DNA from: Lytechinus variegatus
Taxonomy: Eukaryota; Echinodermata; Echinoidea; Temnopleuroida; Toxopneustidae
DNA: 64,000 nt
Assembly: GCF_018143015.1 (NCBI RefSeq)
Contig: NC_054746.1
Coordinates: 21,900,464-21,964,463 of the forward strand
Direction: 5' to 3'
Below the pieces are notes generated by a model. It searched no databases. It was not told where the DNA came from and was given only the letters and a program-made list of their open reading frames with translations. Shown here one piece after another: positions 46,125-59,400 of the stretch (position 1 is its first letter; each line of letters starts with the position of its first letter). The position numbers were made by a program, and so were the translations under genes.

Positions 46125-47067
46125 GTCTCACCTGCGAAGCAGAGTGAGACTATAGGCGCCGCTTTTCCGACGGCGACGGCGGCGGCGTCAACATCAAATC
46201 TTAACCTGAGGTTAAGTTTTTGAAATGACATCATAACTTAGAAAGTATATGGACCTAGTTCATGACACTTGGCCATAAGGTTAATCAAGTATTACTGAAC
46301 ATCCTATTAGAGTTTCATGTCACATGACCAAGGTCAAAGGTCATTTAGGGTCAATGAACTTAGACCATGTTGGAGGAATCAACATCGAAATCTTAACCTG
46401 AGGTTAAGCTTTTGAAATGTCATCATAACTTAGAAAATATATAGACCTAGTTCATGAAACTTGGACATAAGGTTAATCAAGTATCACTGAACATCCTGCA
46501 TGAGTTTCACGTCACATGACCAAGGTCATTTAGGGTCAATGAACTTTGGCCGAATTGGGGATATCTGTTGAATTCCCATCATTACTTTGAAAGTTTATGG
46601 ATCTGATTCATGAAACTTGGACATAATAGTAATCAAGCATCACTGAATATTTTGTGCAAGTTTCAGGTCTCATGATTAAGGTCAAAGGTCATTTAGGGTC
46701 AATGAACTTTGGCCGAATCAGGGGTATCTGTTGAATTACCATCATAACTTTGAAAGTTTATTAGTCTAGTTCATTAAACTTGGACATATGAGTAATCAAA
46801 TATCACTGAACATCCTGTGCGCGTTTCAGGTCACATGATCAAGGTCAAAGGTCATGTAAGGTCAATGAACTTTGGCTATGTTGGGTTTTTTTGTTGAATA
46901 ACCATCATATCTCTGTAAGTTTATTGGTCTCGTTCATAAAAAGTGGACATAAGAGTAACCATGTATCACTGAACATCTTGTGTGAGTTAGAGTAGTATTC
47001 AAAGTCAGCACTGCTGCTATATTGAACCGCGTGATGCAGGTGAGACGGCCAGAGGCATTCCACTTGT
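46125..47067 (+). mobile_element. HINE/pearl-like element with ~160-bp tandem core
   Basis: Opposite orientation to 4569-5464. It begins GTCTCACCTGCGAAGCAGAG and a CpG-rich block (TTCCGACGGCGACGGCGGCG), then about five core units, and ends GCAGGTGAGACGGCCAGAGG followed by CATTCCACTTGTT. Units 1, 3 and 4 keep the DR1 word; one unit has lost half of it by a small deletion. It lies only about 75 bp after the CCCGGTGGGG element. Confidence 0.82.
46331..46854. promoter_or_regulatory. Three perfect DR1 nuclear-receptor motifs in a transposon core
   Basis: AGGTCAAAGGTCA occurs exactly at 46331-46343, 46679-46691 and 46842-46854. The first two are followed by TTTAGGGTCA and the third by TGTAAGGTCA, so each has a third half site close by. 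A unit near 46520 retains only AGGTCA after loss of the second half. Downstream of NAA30 by about 3 kb; function not shown. Confidence 0.6.
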
Positions 47068-48248
47068 TACATTTTATGATTTTTTTTCCTTCAATTTTGT
47101 TTTTCTCTAATTGGAAATGAATATATCTTAGAGAATTCTGGGAAAGAAAAGGTGGGATTATCCCCATGCACTGCCCTTGTTCTCTTTCTCATTTTCCCTG
47201 TATGTTTTATACATAGCCACTTTTACTGTGTGAAGGTTTACTCAATGCTAGTTGGCGTCCTTCCACTTGGGCATCTAAAAAAAATCTCTGAAGTGTCAAA
47301 TCTTTGTACTGTCTTTGATTATCATAAATGTAATGAAATATACATTGTATGAGAAAAGTATTGCCTTTGTTTTGCACCTTTTTTTGCAATTTGTGATCAG
47401 TTAGGCATTAACGATTAGGAATCATTAAATGCAATAGTGCAGATTATCAAACCTTATGATCATTAAAGTGGAACTCACAATGATTCAGTGATCATGACTT
47501 TCTTCTTATTTTGTCAGGGAGATGAGATTAAAACCTTCCATTTCTGTTGATATTACTTATTTTGACAGATTTATTGTAAAACATTAATCTAATTACCAAC
47601 CCCTGTACAAAAGTCAATGAGCCATGTTAGTAAAATATTCATTTGTTCAAAAACATTTACAATATAAGTAATTCATATATGAAATACCAAGAATTTATAT
47701 CAAAAGATGGGATATTTCATTTCTTGAGGAAAAAAAAGTCAGAAATAAATCATGATCATTGAAGCCTCATGGGGTAGTTATGTTTCAAGTATCTCAGCAA
47801 GGTCTTGAAATGTGTATTATTACATTTAATGATTCATGATCATTCATGCATGATTGGTCACAATTAGCCGCTGTTCAGAACCAGACCCTATCCTTTTCTC
47901 CTTCATTTCATATGCAATCTTTTGATTTTAGGATGGACAGATTGGAAATTTATTTGTTCATTCATAGTTCATCTTTTCCTTATGCAGTGATTTAGGTGTA
48001 CATATAATTCCTTGGGACACTTTACGTTGTACTAGTATATCAGGAAAATAAGTCTGAAGTATATGTAACAATGATATGTACATATACATGTTTTCAGATA
48101 CTTTAATCTGATTATATTCATAGGTTGAAAAAAGAAGATCATTTCACAAAGTCAATATTGCTGCTATATAGAAATGCATAATGCAGGCAAAATTGACCTG
48201 CATAAACTAATGCAGCTGATGTTGATCGGGAAGGATGTTCTTTTTATT
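47068..48248. other. Intergenic DNA, no gene seen
   Basis: AT-rich sequence between the HINE-like element and the next MITE. I find no exon, tRNA-like head or clear inverted repeat in it. Confidence 0.5.
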
Positions 48249-48815
48249 AAAGGGGGGGGGAGTTCACCCTGAAGAAAAGTCTGTTGTAAAAATAGCAGAA
48301 TAATAAAGAAAATATTGGTGAAGGTTTGAGGAAAATCCATTAAAGATTAAGAAAGTTATTAGAATTTGAAGTTATGAATTTGTGATGTCATAAACAAGCA
48401 GCTGCTCATAAGTTATGTAATATAAGATGCATAATTTTCCATTTTTTAGTGGTTCGTGATTACTTTTTTTTGTTTTCTTAGGACCAGCTTCGAAATGATT
48501 TGTCTATTGAAAAAGGCAGCTCGAGCTAAAGCCGGGGCAATAATAATAATAACAATGCGCCTCGGAATTGAGTATTTCTAGATAGGTGATACTATATAAA
48601 TGCCTATTATTATTAATACTGAAGGTACAGTAATAACCATTTTAAATTTTCTGAGGAAATGACATTTCATTAATTTTTAACCATACTATATGTAAGAAAG
48701 CTGCTCGCATGTGACGTAACAAGTCAAATGATTGAAATTCTAATTACTTTTATATTTCTTAATGGATTTTTCTCAACCTTCAATATTTATTTATTTTTTG
48801 GCTATTTTAGTTTGA
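48249..48815. mobile_element. TTCACCCTGA-family MITE with a nested SINE tail
   Basis: Starts AGTTCACCCTGAAGAAAAGT after a G run and shows the family interior (TTGTAAAAATAGCAGAA, AATATTGGTGAAGGTTTGAG). The second half resumes after about 48620 (AAAGCTGCTCGCATGTGACG, TTTTTCTCAACCTTCAATAT). Between them, about 48490-48620, is a foreign piece ending GCCGGGGCAATAATAATAAT, AATGCGCCTCGGAATTGAGT and ATATAAATGCCTATTATTAT, a SINE 3' region. The order of insertion is therefore MITE first, SINE second. Confidence 0.65.
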
Positions 48816-49127
48816 TTCACTATCAGCAATTCTCCTGCTAATTATGTATAATGGAGATATAGTTATGAGGGTTTTTTTTGTAAGTTGATATCTCCTGATA
48901 TTTTTTTCCTTTTCATTGTGGTGTTTACTTATAAGATATCAGCATTATTCTCCACTTAAATTGAATTGAAGAACAAAATTTTATCTATGCATGATCTCTC
49001 AACAAATTTCCTTTAAGTACTAAAACTGGAAATACAAATTTACAAATGAAGACATGTTTATACTCAGTAAGACAAGAAATGTGATATCTTGATAGATGAT
49101 AGCTATATTTTCTACAAAATTGAAATT

Positions 49128-49229
49128 GGAATGTTAATAATGTTGACTACAAGCATGGGAGAATGTTCATAATAATTTGGAATGTTAATAATGTTGAATA
49201 CAAGCATGGGAGAATGTTCATTGTATGCA
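49128..49229 (+). repeat. 51-bp tandem duplication
   Basis: Two adjacent copies of GGAATGTTAATAATGTTGAC/ATACAAGCATGGGAGAATGTTCAT with period 51 and about one difference in the aligned part. It looks recent. No coding context. Confidence 0.85.
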
Positions 49230-49948
49230 CTTTTGTATCATCTCCACTTAATGTTGATAATCAGATTGATAATATATAATTGATTTACTACCAAATTCAT
49301 ATTTTCTCTCAATAAGAATAGAACAGCAAAGATATTAAGAGGAAGTATTTACTTCAAAATAATTAATGTTTGTATTTTTGATAATGTGAATGCTCTGTTT
49401 GATATTTTCTTGATCAGATATTATTGTGGTGTACCTTTAGGCCTTTTTAATTTTTTCTTCACCCATTATATTTTTATGATGACCATTCTGTCAGTTTTCT
49501 TTGAGGAGTTGATCTCACTATTTTACTTTAGACTGTGTAGAGACGCGCCTTGAGATGGTGATTGTGTCTTGTGTCTCGGACACAAGTGTTTCTAACTTTG
49601 TCTTTGACTTGTCTGAGACCGATTTAGACCCAACAAATAAAAGCTCTTGTGATGGACAATAGATTTAAACATGTTTAATGTGCCAAATATGATCTAAGTG
49701 TCGCTTTCAATAGAATATAATTATTTTGTACTGTTTTGTATCTGTTACATTTTACATGCATTTAAGATTTCACTTCAATGAAATTTTCCCATGTTTTGCA
49801 TTTATAAGAATTCTCCAATTTCAAAGAGTAGTATTTTAAATTATAAAAAGCACAAAACAATTTCATATTTATACTCCCTCATGTAAATCTTGAAGGAGGT
49901 ATTGTGGGATTTAGTGTATGGTTGGAAATCTTGCTGAGGAAACTACTT

Positions 49949-50029
49949 CCTCAGTTTTCGCCCAGTGCTCACAAGACTTTGTACATGTGTGTTGTACAAA
50001 GTCTTGTGAGCACTGGGTGAAAACTGAGG
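49949..50029. repeat. Near-perfect 37-bp hairpin with 7-nt loop
   Basis: Left arm 49949-49985, right arm 49993-50029, loop TGTGTGT. Core pairing is GCTCACAAGACTTTGTACA with TGTACAAAGTCTTGTGAGC. The only irregularity is GCCCAG against CTGGGT, which on the plus-strand transcript becomes a G-U pair. It is intergenic between NAA30 and GALNT7 (convergent 3' ends). Confidence 0.9.
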
Positions 50030-53000
50030 ATTGGTCTTGGAGTGAAGCTGTGCTAGACACATCTTTTTGTGTGTGTCGGGTATTGTGTTTCCATAACATA
50101 ATGTAAAACCTGGGTAATAACTTGGGGAAATGCTATTGTGTTTATATTTCTCTCATGAGGTTTTATTACCTTCAATATTTTCTAGTCCGCACTTATTAAG
50201 ACTCTACTTTATTTTGGTCTGCTTTTCTTTACAATAATTCTATGTATTTTCCTCACTATAATAGGAAAAAGAAAACATTAAAATAAAAAGAAAGCAACCT
50301 ACTCTTTTCCATGAGAGTAATGTACCGGTAATTCTTAGTGGAATATCTCTGGACCATGTGAATCCATTCCACTTTCAACATTAAAGAGTAAATAATATTT
50401 ACATTGTCGTATGATATAAACCAACATTGCTTTGAAGTAAGACATTATTTGATGTGGGGAAGGTTGATTTGATGCAAATTTATCTGTATTTATTTGATTT
50501 TTTATTTTAAAAAACTGAGAGAACTAATGAATGAACCGGTAAAACTGTGTATTATGATTCACTTTAATGCACATGCATATTAACTTATAATTCATTAGAA
50601 AAGACTTTGGAGATTTTGTATTTTCAACATGGATTTGTCCATCTTGTCTATCTAGTCTCTGAGTTTCAATAAGCCCATCTCACACAAAGCAGATTCAATC
50701 TTCTGCACTGACTTAGTACAATTCAGCATTTGAAAACTGCTTTTACAGTGTAACTTTATCCAGCTTGGCCTTGTTCACATAGGATGTAAAGAAGGATTCA
50801 TTTGCAAAACAAATTTAAGAAAAAAATATAGAACAAAATGAAGTTTTACTTTGAAAAAAAAGGATATATGTACACACACTTAAGAAAGTGTAATAAATCA
50901 CAGGACCTTGTACCAGTTGTATTTTGTAGTACATGCATTTTCTATCGGTTTTGCTTATTCTATAATATATGAACATGACTTGGGCTTACTAGGAAAATCA
51001 TGTGCAATGTATTTTGCTGGTATGATAATGTTATATTTCATGAGAATATTTATTGCAACCAATTTTATAGAGATATATGAAGTTAATGATAGGACAACAT
51101 ACAAGTTTAAAGGCTTTTATTCATAAGCATTGTTAGCCAGTTTTGCCGAAATTGTGTCATAAGTTTACTAGACATCAATGTTATGAGAGTTCAGCATGCT
51201 TGATTGTAAGGCATAATTAGAGCACCTTTGGCAAAATAATATGATTGAATCGTGCCTTGATTTTATTCTCTGATATTCGATATTTCGGTAGTTTCTCCCT
51301 TAATGTTCATTGATATACTTTTCATGTTTTTGTGAATTTGATCAAGAAAAAGACAAGGAATGGGGCTGGTTGAATAGGCCTTCGAGACCGTAAATGCTGT
51401 AAAAACAAGAGTGTTAATTCTTAAATTTGTGATAATGAATTATGAATTCCATCTCCAGTGAAGTTACAGACAGACAGAGAAAAGATGGACATTAACATTT
51501 GAATAAATATTATAGGATGGACTTGAGTAGTGTTTTAAGTTTTAAAATGTCCAGAACATCATTTTCCATGGGTTTTTTTCTTTTATATTTACGTACATGT
51601 ACTTGGAGATAAATGGTAAATGCTTAATTGACAGTGTTAATATATTAAGCTATATTATTTTATATCAACTTTTGTTTTGAAAACAAAAGGTCACTAATGA
51701 TTTTAATTTTGCCATCTTTTCATGGCGGTTGTACAAATTGTTTATGGGAAAGAAATTAATGCAAAATGTAAAAAATGAATGAATTTGGGAATCTATTTCA
51801 TTAAATGTTGGCAATCGCATGGAGTGAATGTTACTTTTTTACTTCATTCTTTCTTCAAAGATTTAAGTTATATTGATTATATTAATGCATGTTCATATTG
51901 TATAAATCTGAAAATATGTAAGTAGAAAATAAATGACAGAGAGAGTGAGAGACGGTAACATAATTAAAGGATATGTGAGAGACTGAGGGAGGGGGTTGGA
52001 GAGAGGGAAATATAGCATGAGACATGAAGAGAAGGGGGGCATGAGTGAGAATTACAGTAGTTAATAATTAACCAAAGTAAGCAAAATGTTTTTGATACAA
52101 AAGCAGCAATGATTTTATTTCATGATATGCATTAATACGCCATTGATGAAAGTATAGTTTTATGAAATCTTTAAAGATACACAAATTTTGATAAGAGGTT
52201 TTCAATTAAAAGACGGTGAAAAGTGACCTGCTGCTACATATAATACAGATCAGATGATACCCAATATATTGTAACAGAGCATGTAGAGAATTGTATAATG
52301 AATTGATACAGGCTGGCCCACTCACTTGGAGATGAGGTGTACACTAACTGCCCCAGGTAAACTTCTATAGAATTTGCAATTACAAAAGGAAGAATATTGA
52401 GGTAACTTATTGTTGTACATATAAGAGAAATCATACATATTCACTAATCATAGACAAATTGGTTTCACTTCACCACTTGTGAGATCCAAATTAATTTGCT
52501 TGCAAAGCAGGGGCCTCGTCACAACCGGGAAGCCAAAAGGGTTGACCACCATTTTGTCAGTTGTTTAACTAGTCAAAGGAATAACTGCCTTCAATCTACA
52601 TAAGTTTTTTTCTGTCTATACTCCCAATTTAAATTCAAATATCTTGTTTGTGTATGTATCATGTGAGAGTTAAATTGGTATTGTTAGATATATACATGTA
52701 CAATATTGTTACAAGTCAGATAGATGTCTTAACTTGTCAAACCACATATCTTTCAAATTTTAGTGCACGACAAGATTTTGAAGAATACCGATTAAAACTT
52801 TCCCTCATGGTTCTGTCAAAAATGCTGCTTCAGTATTCAAGCAACCAATTAAATGACAGTATCATTAAAATAGAAAACATTAACTTTTACATGAAAATAA
52901 GGAATGTTACTGAAACCCATTTTTCATACATTTTCTGTACATTGGCAAGATTTTTGTAATCCTTTTCATTCTATAGGTAACATGTTCATTCAAAATTATG

Positions 53001-53473
53001 ACAAACGTTAATCTAACAGTAAAGAATATACAAATTCAAAGAAATATATAAATACGTTTTGTTTACTTACATTCTATTTACAATTACAGCAACATGATAA
53101 TTACATTTTGAAATAACATTCTAAAACGTATAAAGGCCACAAAATTAGCTATAATTTTTCACAACAAAAAATGATACCATAACCGTAACTACACTTTCCT
53201 AAGATTTGAAAATTTTCAATCATAATCCAATGTAGGCCTAATCTATCAAACTTTGGAGACAAATGTTTAGTATGATATATTGGAAATGAGATCGGAGTGA
53301 CGGAGAAACAACACCATATTCTTTTGATTTTTCATGAAAATTCATAACCTTTTCGTCTTCTCAACGGACAAAAGCAAAATATAATGGATTTCTCTGATTG
53401 TTTTAACACAATACAATATAATGATATAAAAAAGTTTATGTAAATGAAAATAAAAAAATCATAACAGCTGCAA
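50030..53473. other. Intergenic DNA between convergent NAA30 and GALNT7
   Basis: Very AT-rich. A GA-rich patch lies near 51936-52040. The GALNT7 3' UTR occupies the right end, of unknown length. Open frames here (for example near 52648-52959) show no recognisable protein and no splice context. Confidence 0.5.
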
Positions 53474-56400
53474 TCATCGAATTTCCTCTCTGTAAAATTT
53501 GAATTGTTGTGATGTTTGACCATGTTGACAAGGTGAAACAAAGACTTCGTTTGTTTCTTGATTGTGATCCAAACATCTTCTCCGTCTCTCTAAATGTATG
53601 ATTTGTCGATCCTGTGTAAAATAAAAAAAAACGACAAAAATAGGTAAGCAATATTGTAAACAAAATATCACATCTGATCCTTGGAATGGAAGTGGTAGGT
53701 GAGAAAAATTATATAAAACTATATAGGTAAATAAAAAGTAAGTAAAGAGCCTGGATTCTATTCTTCCGCAGTGATAATTAAAATCTCAGTTCATTACGTT
53801 AATTTTTATGACTTAACACATCCGTGAAATAACAAGTATTAACTCTAAATCAATAACTGATTTAACTAATAATAAAACTAATACTTATAAGACAAATAAA
53901 ACAAAGTTTATGCAAAAATTTTAAACACTCTTGTTTACTCAGGAATTTTACTTTGGAATAGCTTGCCAATGCATTTAACATACAACAATCAAAATCTTTA
54001 GCACTATTTTAAACAAAAAACTGATAGCTCATCTTTTTTAGGTTTTAAGCAATGTTATTGCCTTTTAAATTGAATTCAACCTTTATTTGCTTTATTTGTA
54101 AGTATCACTTGTATTGCTTCGTATATGATTTTGTTCAGTCACTATTTGTATTATCTTAAATTATATCTTAATTTGCTTGTTTTCTGTTTTGATTTGAAAT
54201 TTCCGTATATTTGCATATGTATTTAAATATTATTATAGTTTTTATGTATTCCAGGACCCCAAGGGAGACCAGTTTATTGCTGAGTGCAGGGTACCCAGGT
54301 TGAATATATTGGAAATAAATAAATAATAAAAAAATAAATACGTAGATGAATGAATGAATAACATTCTTACCGAATCGTAATCCCACATTGTGACTTCTGA
54401 TGTGAAAGATTTCTCTGCAGTACATTTTGTGAAGACAAGCTTCTCTCTGGCCGGTCTTGCATACAAACAGAATCCATCCTCGGCCACTAACTGTCCCTTG
54501 GTGTTAATTCGGAAGAGCTGGTTACCACCCATTCCATGGCAACCTTCCATACCCATCGTAGCATGGGCGGGGTCATTCTGCTCCCCATTGGTATCCAAGC
54601 AAAGCTCAGAGTCAACAGATCGTATCTTAGATCAAAACAGAATTATAAACTTCCTGATATCTTATTTTCAAATCAGCATATGAACAGGTTAATGAACTCA
54701 CCCTCATTACCAAACTACCTACTATCTTGTTTTGATGATAATATATAATCAGATGTTAACTATTTATAAAACAATTTGATTATACCATATATCAAGGAAT
54801 ATTTTCAAAATGAAAACGAAGTATATCTCTCGATATTTTATCATTCTTATCCAGCCAGCTAACTCACCGGAATACTTTCGATTACTAGGGAATGTTTACT
54901 TTCAATATTTTAGACACAAAATGATGATTTATCATAATATTGCCTTTTTTTACATGATGTTACACCCTTCCTCGTCCTTCTTAGATTAAATGAATAATTT
55001 ACCAGTATTTTGGTGTGGTCCTTTTGTTGTCGACAAATTCCATGCACCTAATATGTTTTTTTAAATCAAATTATTGATAATAGATCATAAAAATTCGTGA
55101 AATCTGTGATATATCAATCTTAATCTTGAGAAAAGATGGTTTGAACTTGACATTTCGAACATCAAACGAGTGTGATAAAAAGCATACCTCTCCCCAAACT
55201 TTATTCTTAGCCGGTGGTGGATATTCTTGTAAGGTGTCAAAAGCAATCTCTTCCATGAACCATTTGAAGGTCTTGGGACAGTTCTGTCTTCTGAAGTCAA
55301 CTTGTTTGGTGATGTTACCACAAGGTTTGCCTTCAAGTAATGGTTTGGTGGCATAGAAAGACTCTTTGTATTCATCAAGCCAAACTTCAACTACACGCAT
55401 GTAATTCTGTAAATTAAAGAAATCGTAAATTTGTGAAGAAATGATGATTTTTTTTTCTATGAACCATGATAGAAAAGGGAAATAATAATGAGTTAGTGAC
55501 AGGAAATGAGAGGAGATATGAAGTCAAAGGGAGAAATAGAAATAGGGAAGACAGAGATCTCAAAAATATACGATATAATGATTTTACAAACTATAACACT
55601 TAAATTATATTTTTAGGGGCCAGTGCTGGGGCACGTCCCACCAGTTTGCCTGATTAGTCATTCATGGTCAGTAATGTTGGGAATATCAGGCACCTGCTCG
55701 AAAAATTAAAACAAAAGTTTATAAATATGTGGCAACCAAGTTGTTTTAAAAAATCGAATTAACTGCCCGGCCGCAATTGAAAAGACCTGTCAGGCTGTTA
55801 CCAAACTTAATAGCAAGTGAAGAGAAAATGTGACAAGCGCCCTCATGTTATATCACATCACCCTTTCTGGGAACAAAAAGTGCCAGTGGTACAGTCATTC
55901 ATCAACTTAAATCTAACTCTAAAGGTTGAGAGTTCAAATCCTATCGTCGCTCGAAACAAGTATATATTTTTGCCATCATCCACTCAGGTGGAAACCAACA
56001 CAACCTGAAACTAATGTTAGGGCCATACCAGGAAGATTTACAATGATTAAAATCTTGTATCTAACACTCTTAATTACATGGATTTCAGTATAAATCGAAA
56101 GTCTACCTGTGGTTAATGACCAGCCGAACTCTGGATTTAATTTGAATCATAAACATTCATTTCTAAATCCCCAATTATTGAAATATTAAATATATATACA
56201 TATACATATATTACATAAATATTAAATATGTATCATAAAATCATAACGGTTTTAATCCAAATTGAATACACTTGGTTATTAACCACAGAGAGATCTGGAT
56301 TGCATTTTTTATTTAAGAAAATAGATGCTTTTTTATATTAACCAAAGGCAAAGTGTATCATTTTCATACTTGAAATACTCAGTTAGTTCATCTTACCAAA

Positions 56401-59400
56401 TCTACTACTGATACACCCTCTACACCCGATGGTGGATAGCTATAAGGAACTTGCTTCCGATAAACATGACCTACTCTAGAACAGGGTACAAACTTCAAAG
56501 AACCACCGCACATCCATACCTAAATTTAGAACAAAATAAAATAATGCAAGAAAAGATTAACGCAAGAAAAGATTAACGCAAAGATAACAATGACGGACGT
56601 TCCACAATCAGCAATTTCATCAAACCATAAACAAAATATGACAACGATTAATGTTCATTGAATCCGTTACCTCGCGATTTACTTCTTGTGTCATTTTTTA
56701 AAACAAAAAATGAAATAAAAATAGGTCTCTGAAAGTTTCCACTTCATAACCATGATTCAGATGATGTACGAGTTAATTTAGAGATTTCACGGCATATACT
56801 TATCTTTCTTGGGCATCTGCTTTTCACTCAAACTCGACGTTTTGGCAAATATCTTCTCGACGTGTTCAGGGAGAAAGGGATTTGGTATACGATTAGTGTC
56901 TTCACCCTTTTTTACATTCAGACACGGTTATAATTGGACTTCCTAATTCTTTGATTAACAATATTTGAACATGGGAATTTACATTGCCATGAAATAAAAA
57001 TAAGTAATCACAGAAATTATAATTCAAGCTTATTATGTTTTTATGATGAGCATGATAGATACTGATTCTTACTTTAAATGAAATTTCGAAATTTTCTCCT
57101 CCCCAGATTTGTAATCCTGGATCGTATCCTCCAAGTTCAAAGAAATAAGATCTATCAAGAGCTAGCAGTCCCCCTGCCATGACGGGAGAGCTGAAATGAT
57201 AATAAAAAAACAAGGTCAAACCATCATACTGCCCCGTATACATATATGGGAACTGAGTGACCACTATAGACTTGTAGTATAGCAACATGAATCTCACTGC
57301 CCCAAAATTGAACAAAGATGAACAAACCATAGGAATGTTCATATTCGACTCTGAATCAGAGTCTGATGGTCATTCGTACAACCCCGACAGAGTTCCAAGG
57401 CTCCTATATAGAGCCACTTCGTGAACGAGGGCAAAATCTAGACAACTATGCAATTGTCTTGTGTGTCCATTGGTCCGGCCATTGGTTCATTTTCGGAAAC
57501 GACACTTCGTCTTGGTATAGGGGCCCAGTGATGAACTCAAAGGAAAAAAATTGGCAGTATAAAATGGTATATAAAATGCTAGGAAACGTATAAAGTGCTG
57601 ATAAGGATAACATTATGGCGGTCGCACCCATGCACGTCCTCTTTTATACGTTCTTTTAATCCTCATCGATGGGACAAATATTTTTATGCTACAGAAAGTG
57701 TATTGTTCCCTGTTCATGCTATAATTCAAGTGTAACTTGTTATTTGGACAATTTTTAAAATCAATCTAAAAGAACCTCACTATGAATTTCGATGAGCTGT
57801 ATTTCATTCACAAGAAAGATACCGCAAATAAGTTCAAAGTTTATGATGCTCCCGAAGATCTGTAACTTATTGTTTTATAATCATGTTAAAAACTCTAGCT
57901 GGTAAAATAATATGCATATAGACGGGAGAAGTCTAAAAAAATATTTGAATAGCAGGAATCTTGCAAAACTTTTGTCATAGATCTTTTAACTTTCGTTTTG
58001 CTTGTCGGAATATAAAAGAAAATCAATATATGTATTTAATTCATTATAATTCTTATGCTCACGGGTAAGGTTGGCTTCTGTGTTTCAATCCGAGCCTGTT
58101 CCAGTAAGGTCTAACAGGGATTCTTTTATACCAGAAATCCCAATCAAAGGCACCTCTACAGAGCCCATCACCCTGTGATGTGTAGGCGAATGTATCAGCG
58201 CTGATTGCGTCGACGGTAGGACACACTATCGTGGATCTACACAAGGAAAGAATGATATTGATAACTATGATTATACTTGCTTATACAATTATAGTTCCTA
58301 ACATTATCAAAAATCTCTAAGCGCTGGACGGTAATTACCATGGCTATTGGTATGCAGAGCAGCTGTTACGCAATCTGAAGAAATGAATTTCTGCCAGGTT
58401 ACCATTTGCCTAACCTTAATTGAGTGAAGCACACTGTGGATCAATTTGTTGCTGACAGAAATCATGACATGGCTGGGATTCGAACCCACCGAGACGACCC
58501 TCTGCTTCAAAGTCAGGAGACTAATCCACTGGGCCACAACGCTCAACAAAGGGTTTATCTGCTAATATATTTACCTTTTGAGTTTTAATCTATATAGGTT
58601 TCTGATTGATCAGAATGGTGCTTCAGTCTCATCAACGAAACAATTCTAAATCGACTGATGACATTACATTTGAAATACGTGTACCTTTCATTTGATTGGT
58701 CTTAGGAAGTTTTTTTGTTGATTTGACATAGTTCAATTATCAGTCTCATATTCTGCTACATGATACCGATCAGAAAACGAAGGCATTTAAAGAAAACATT
58801 TAGATTTAAAATAATCAATAACCAATGAAGATATGAAAATCATTGTCTGCGACTTCCTAACGAGTCACTTTGACAGTGCGAAAATTCAGAATGAAATAAG
58901 GTTTTATTTACTTTTCATATATATCTTCATTAAGATCAAATTCATCATAAATACAAAATAAACGAAGCAAAGGCTGACATTGAAAAACTACCTCTACGCA
59001 TAATCACTTTTAATGAGAAATTCGTGTGGGCGACAGTTTTAACCATTCCCCTCCCCCTCAAATCAGTATTATATTTCATGTGTTCATGAATATTTTAGTG
59101 AGAAAAGCTGCAGAGAGAAAATCAGAATAACATGGGCCTCAAAGTAAAGGATTTTCACATCTTGCATCAAACAACCTTACATAGTAAATGATTCATATCT
59201 TCAAACTCGTGTTGAACTCTTTATATTCAGGTGCCACAAGTATAAGGATAAATTGGGCATCATTCTCAGTCAATGGATTAAAAATAGCTATAAATAGAAA
59301 TCGACATTAACCGTAAGACAGAGCCCGACTGTTAAACAAAGTTCTCGTCTAGGTCGATGTAGGTCAGAATTATGTTCTTGTGTAAAAGAAATCAAGTAAC

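Noticed and set aside
49949..50029. Pre-miRNA call
   Set aside because: The stem is almost perfectly paired and lacks the bulges usual in animal pre-miRNAs; no small-RNA evidence is available.
52648..52959. Plus-strand open frame of 103 codons
   Set aside because: No similarity to any family I know, AT-rich composition, no splice or promoter context.
58465..58544. Possible tRNA gene
   Set aside because: The A and B boxes are perfect, but the anticodon stem pairs poorly and the SINE body follows, so it is a SINE head.
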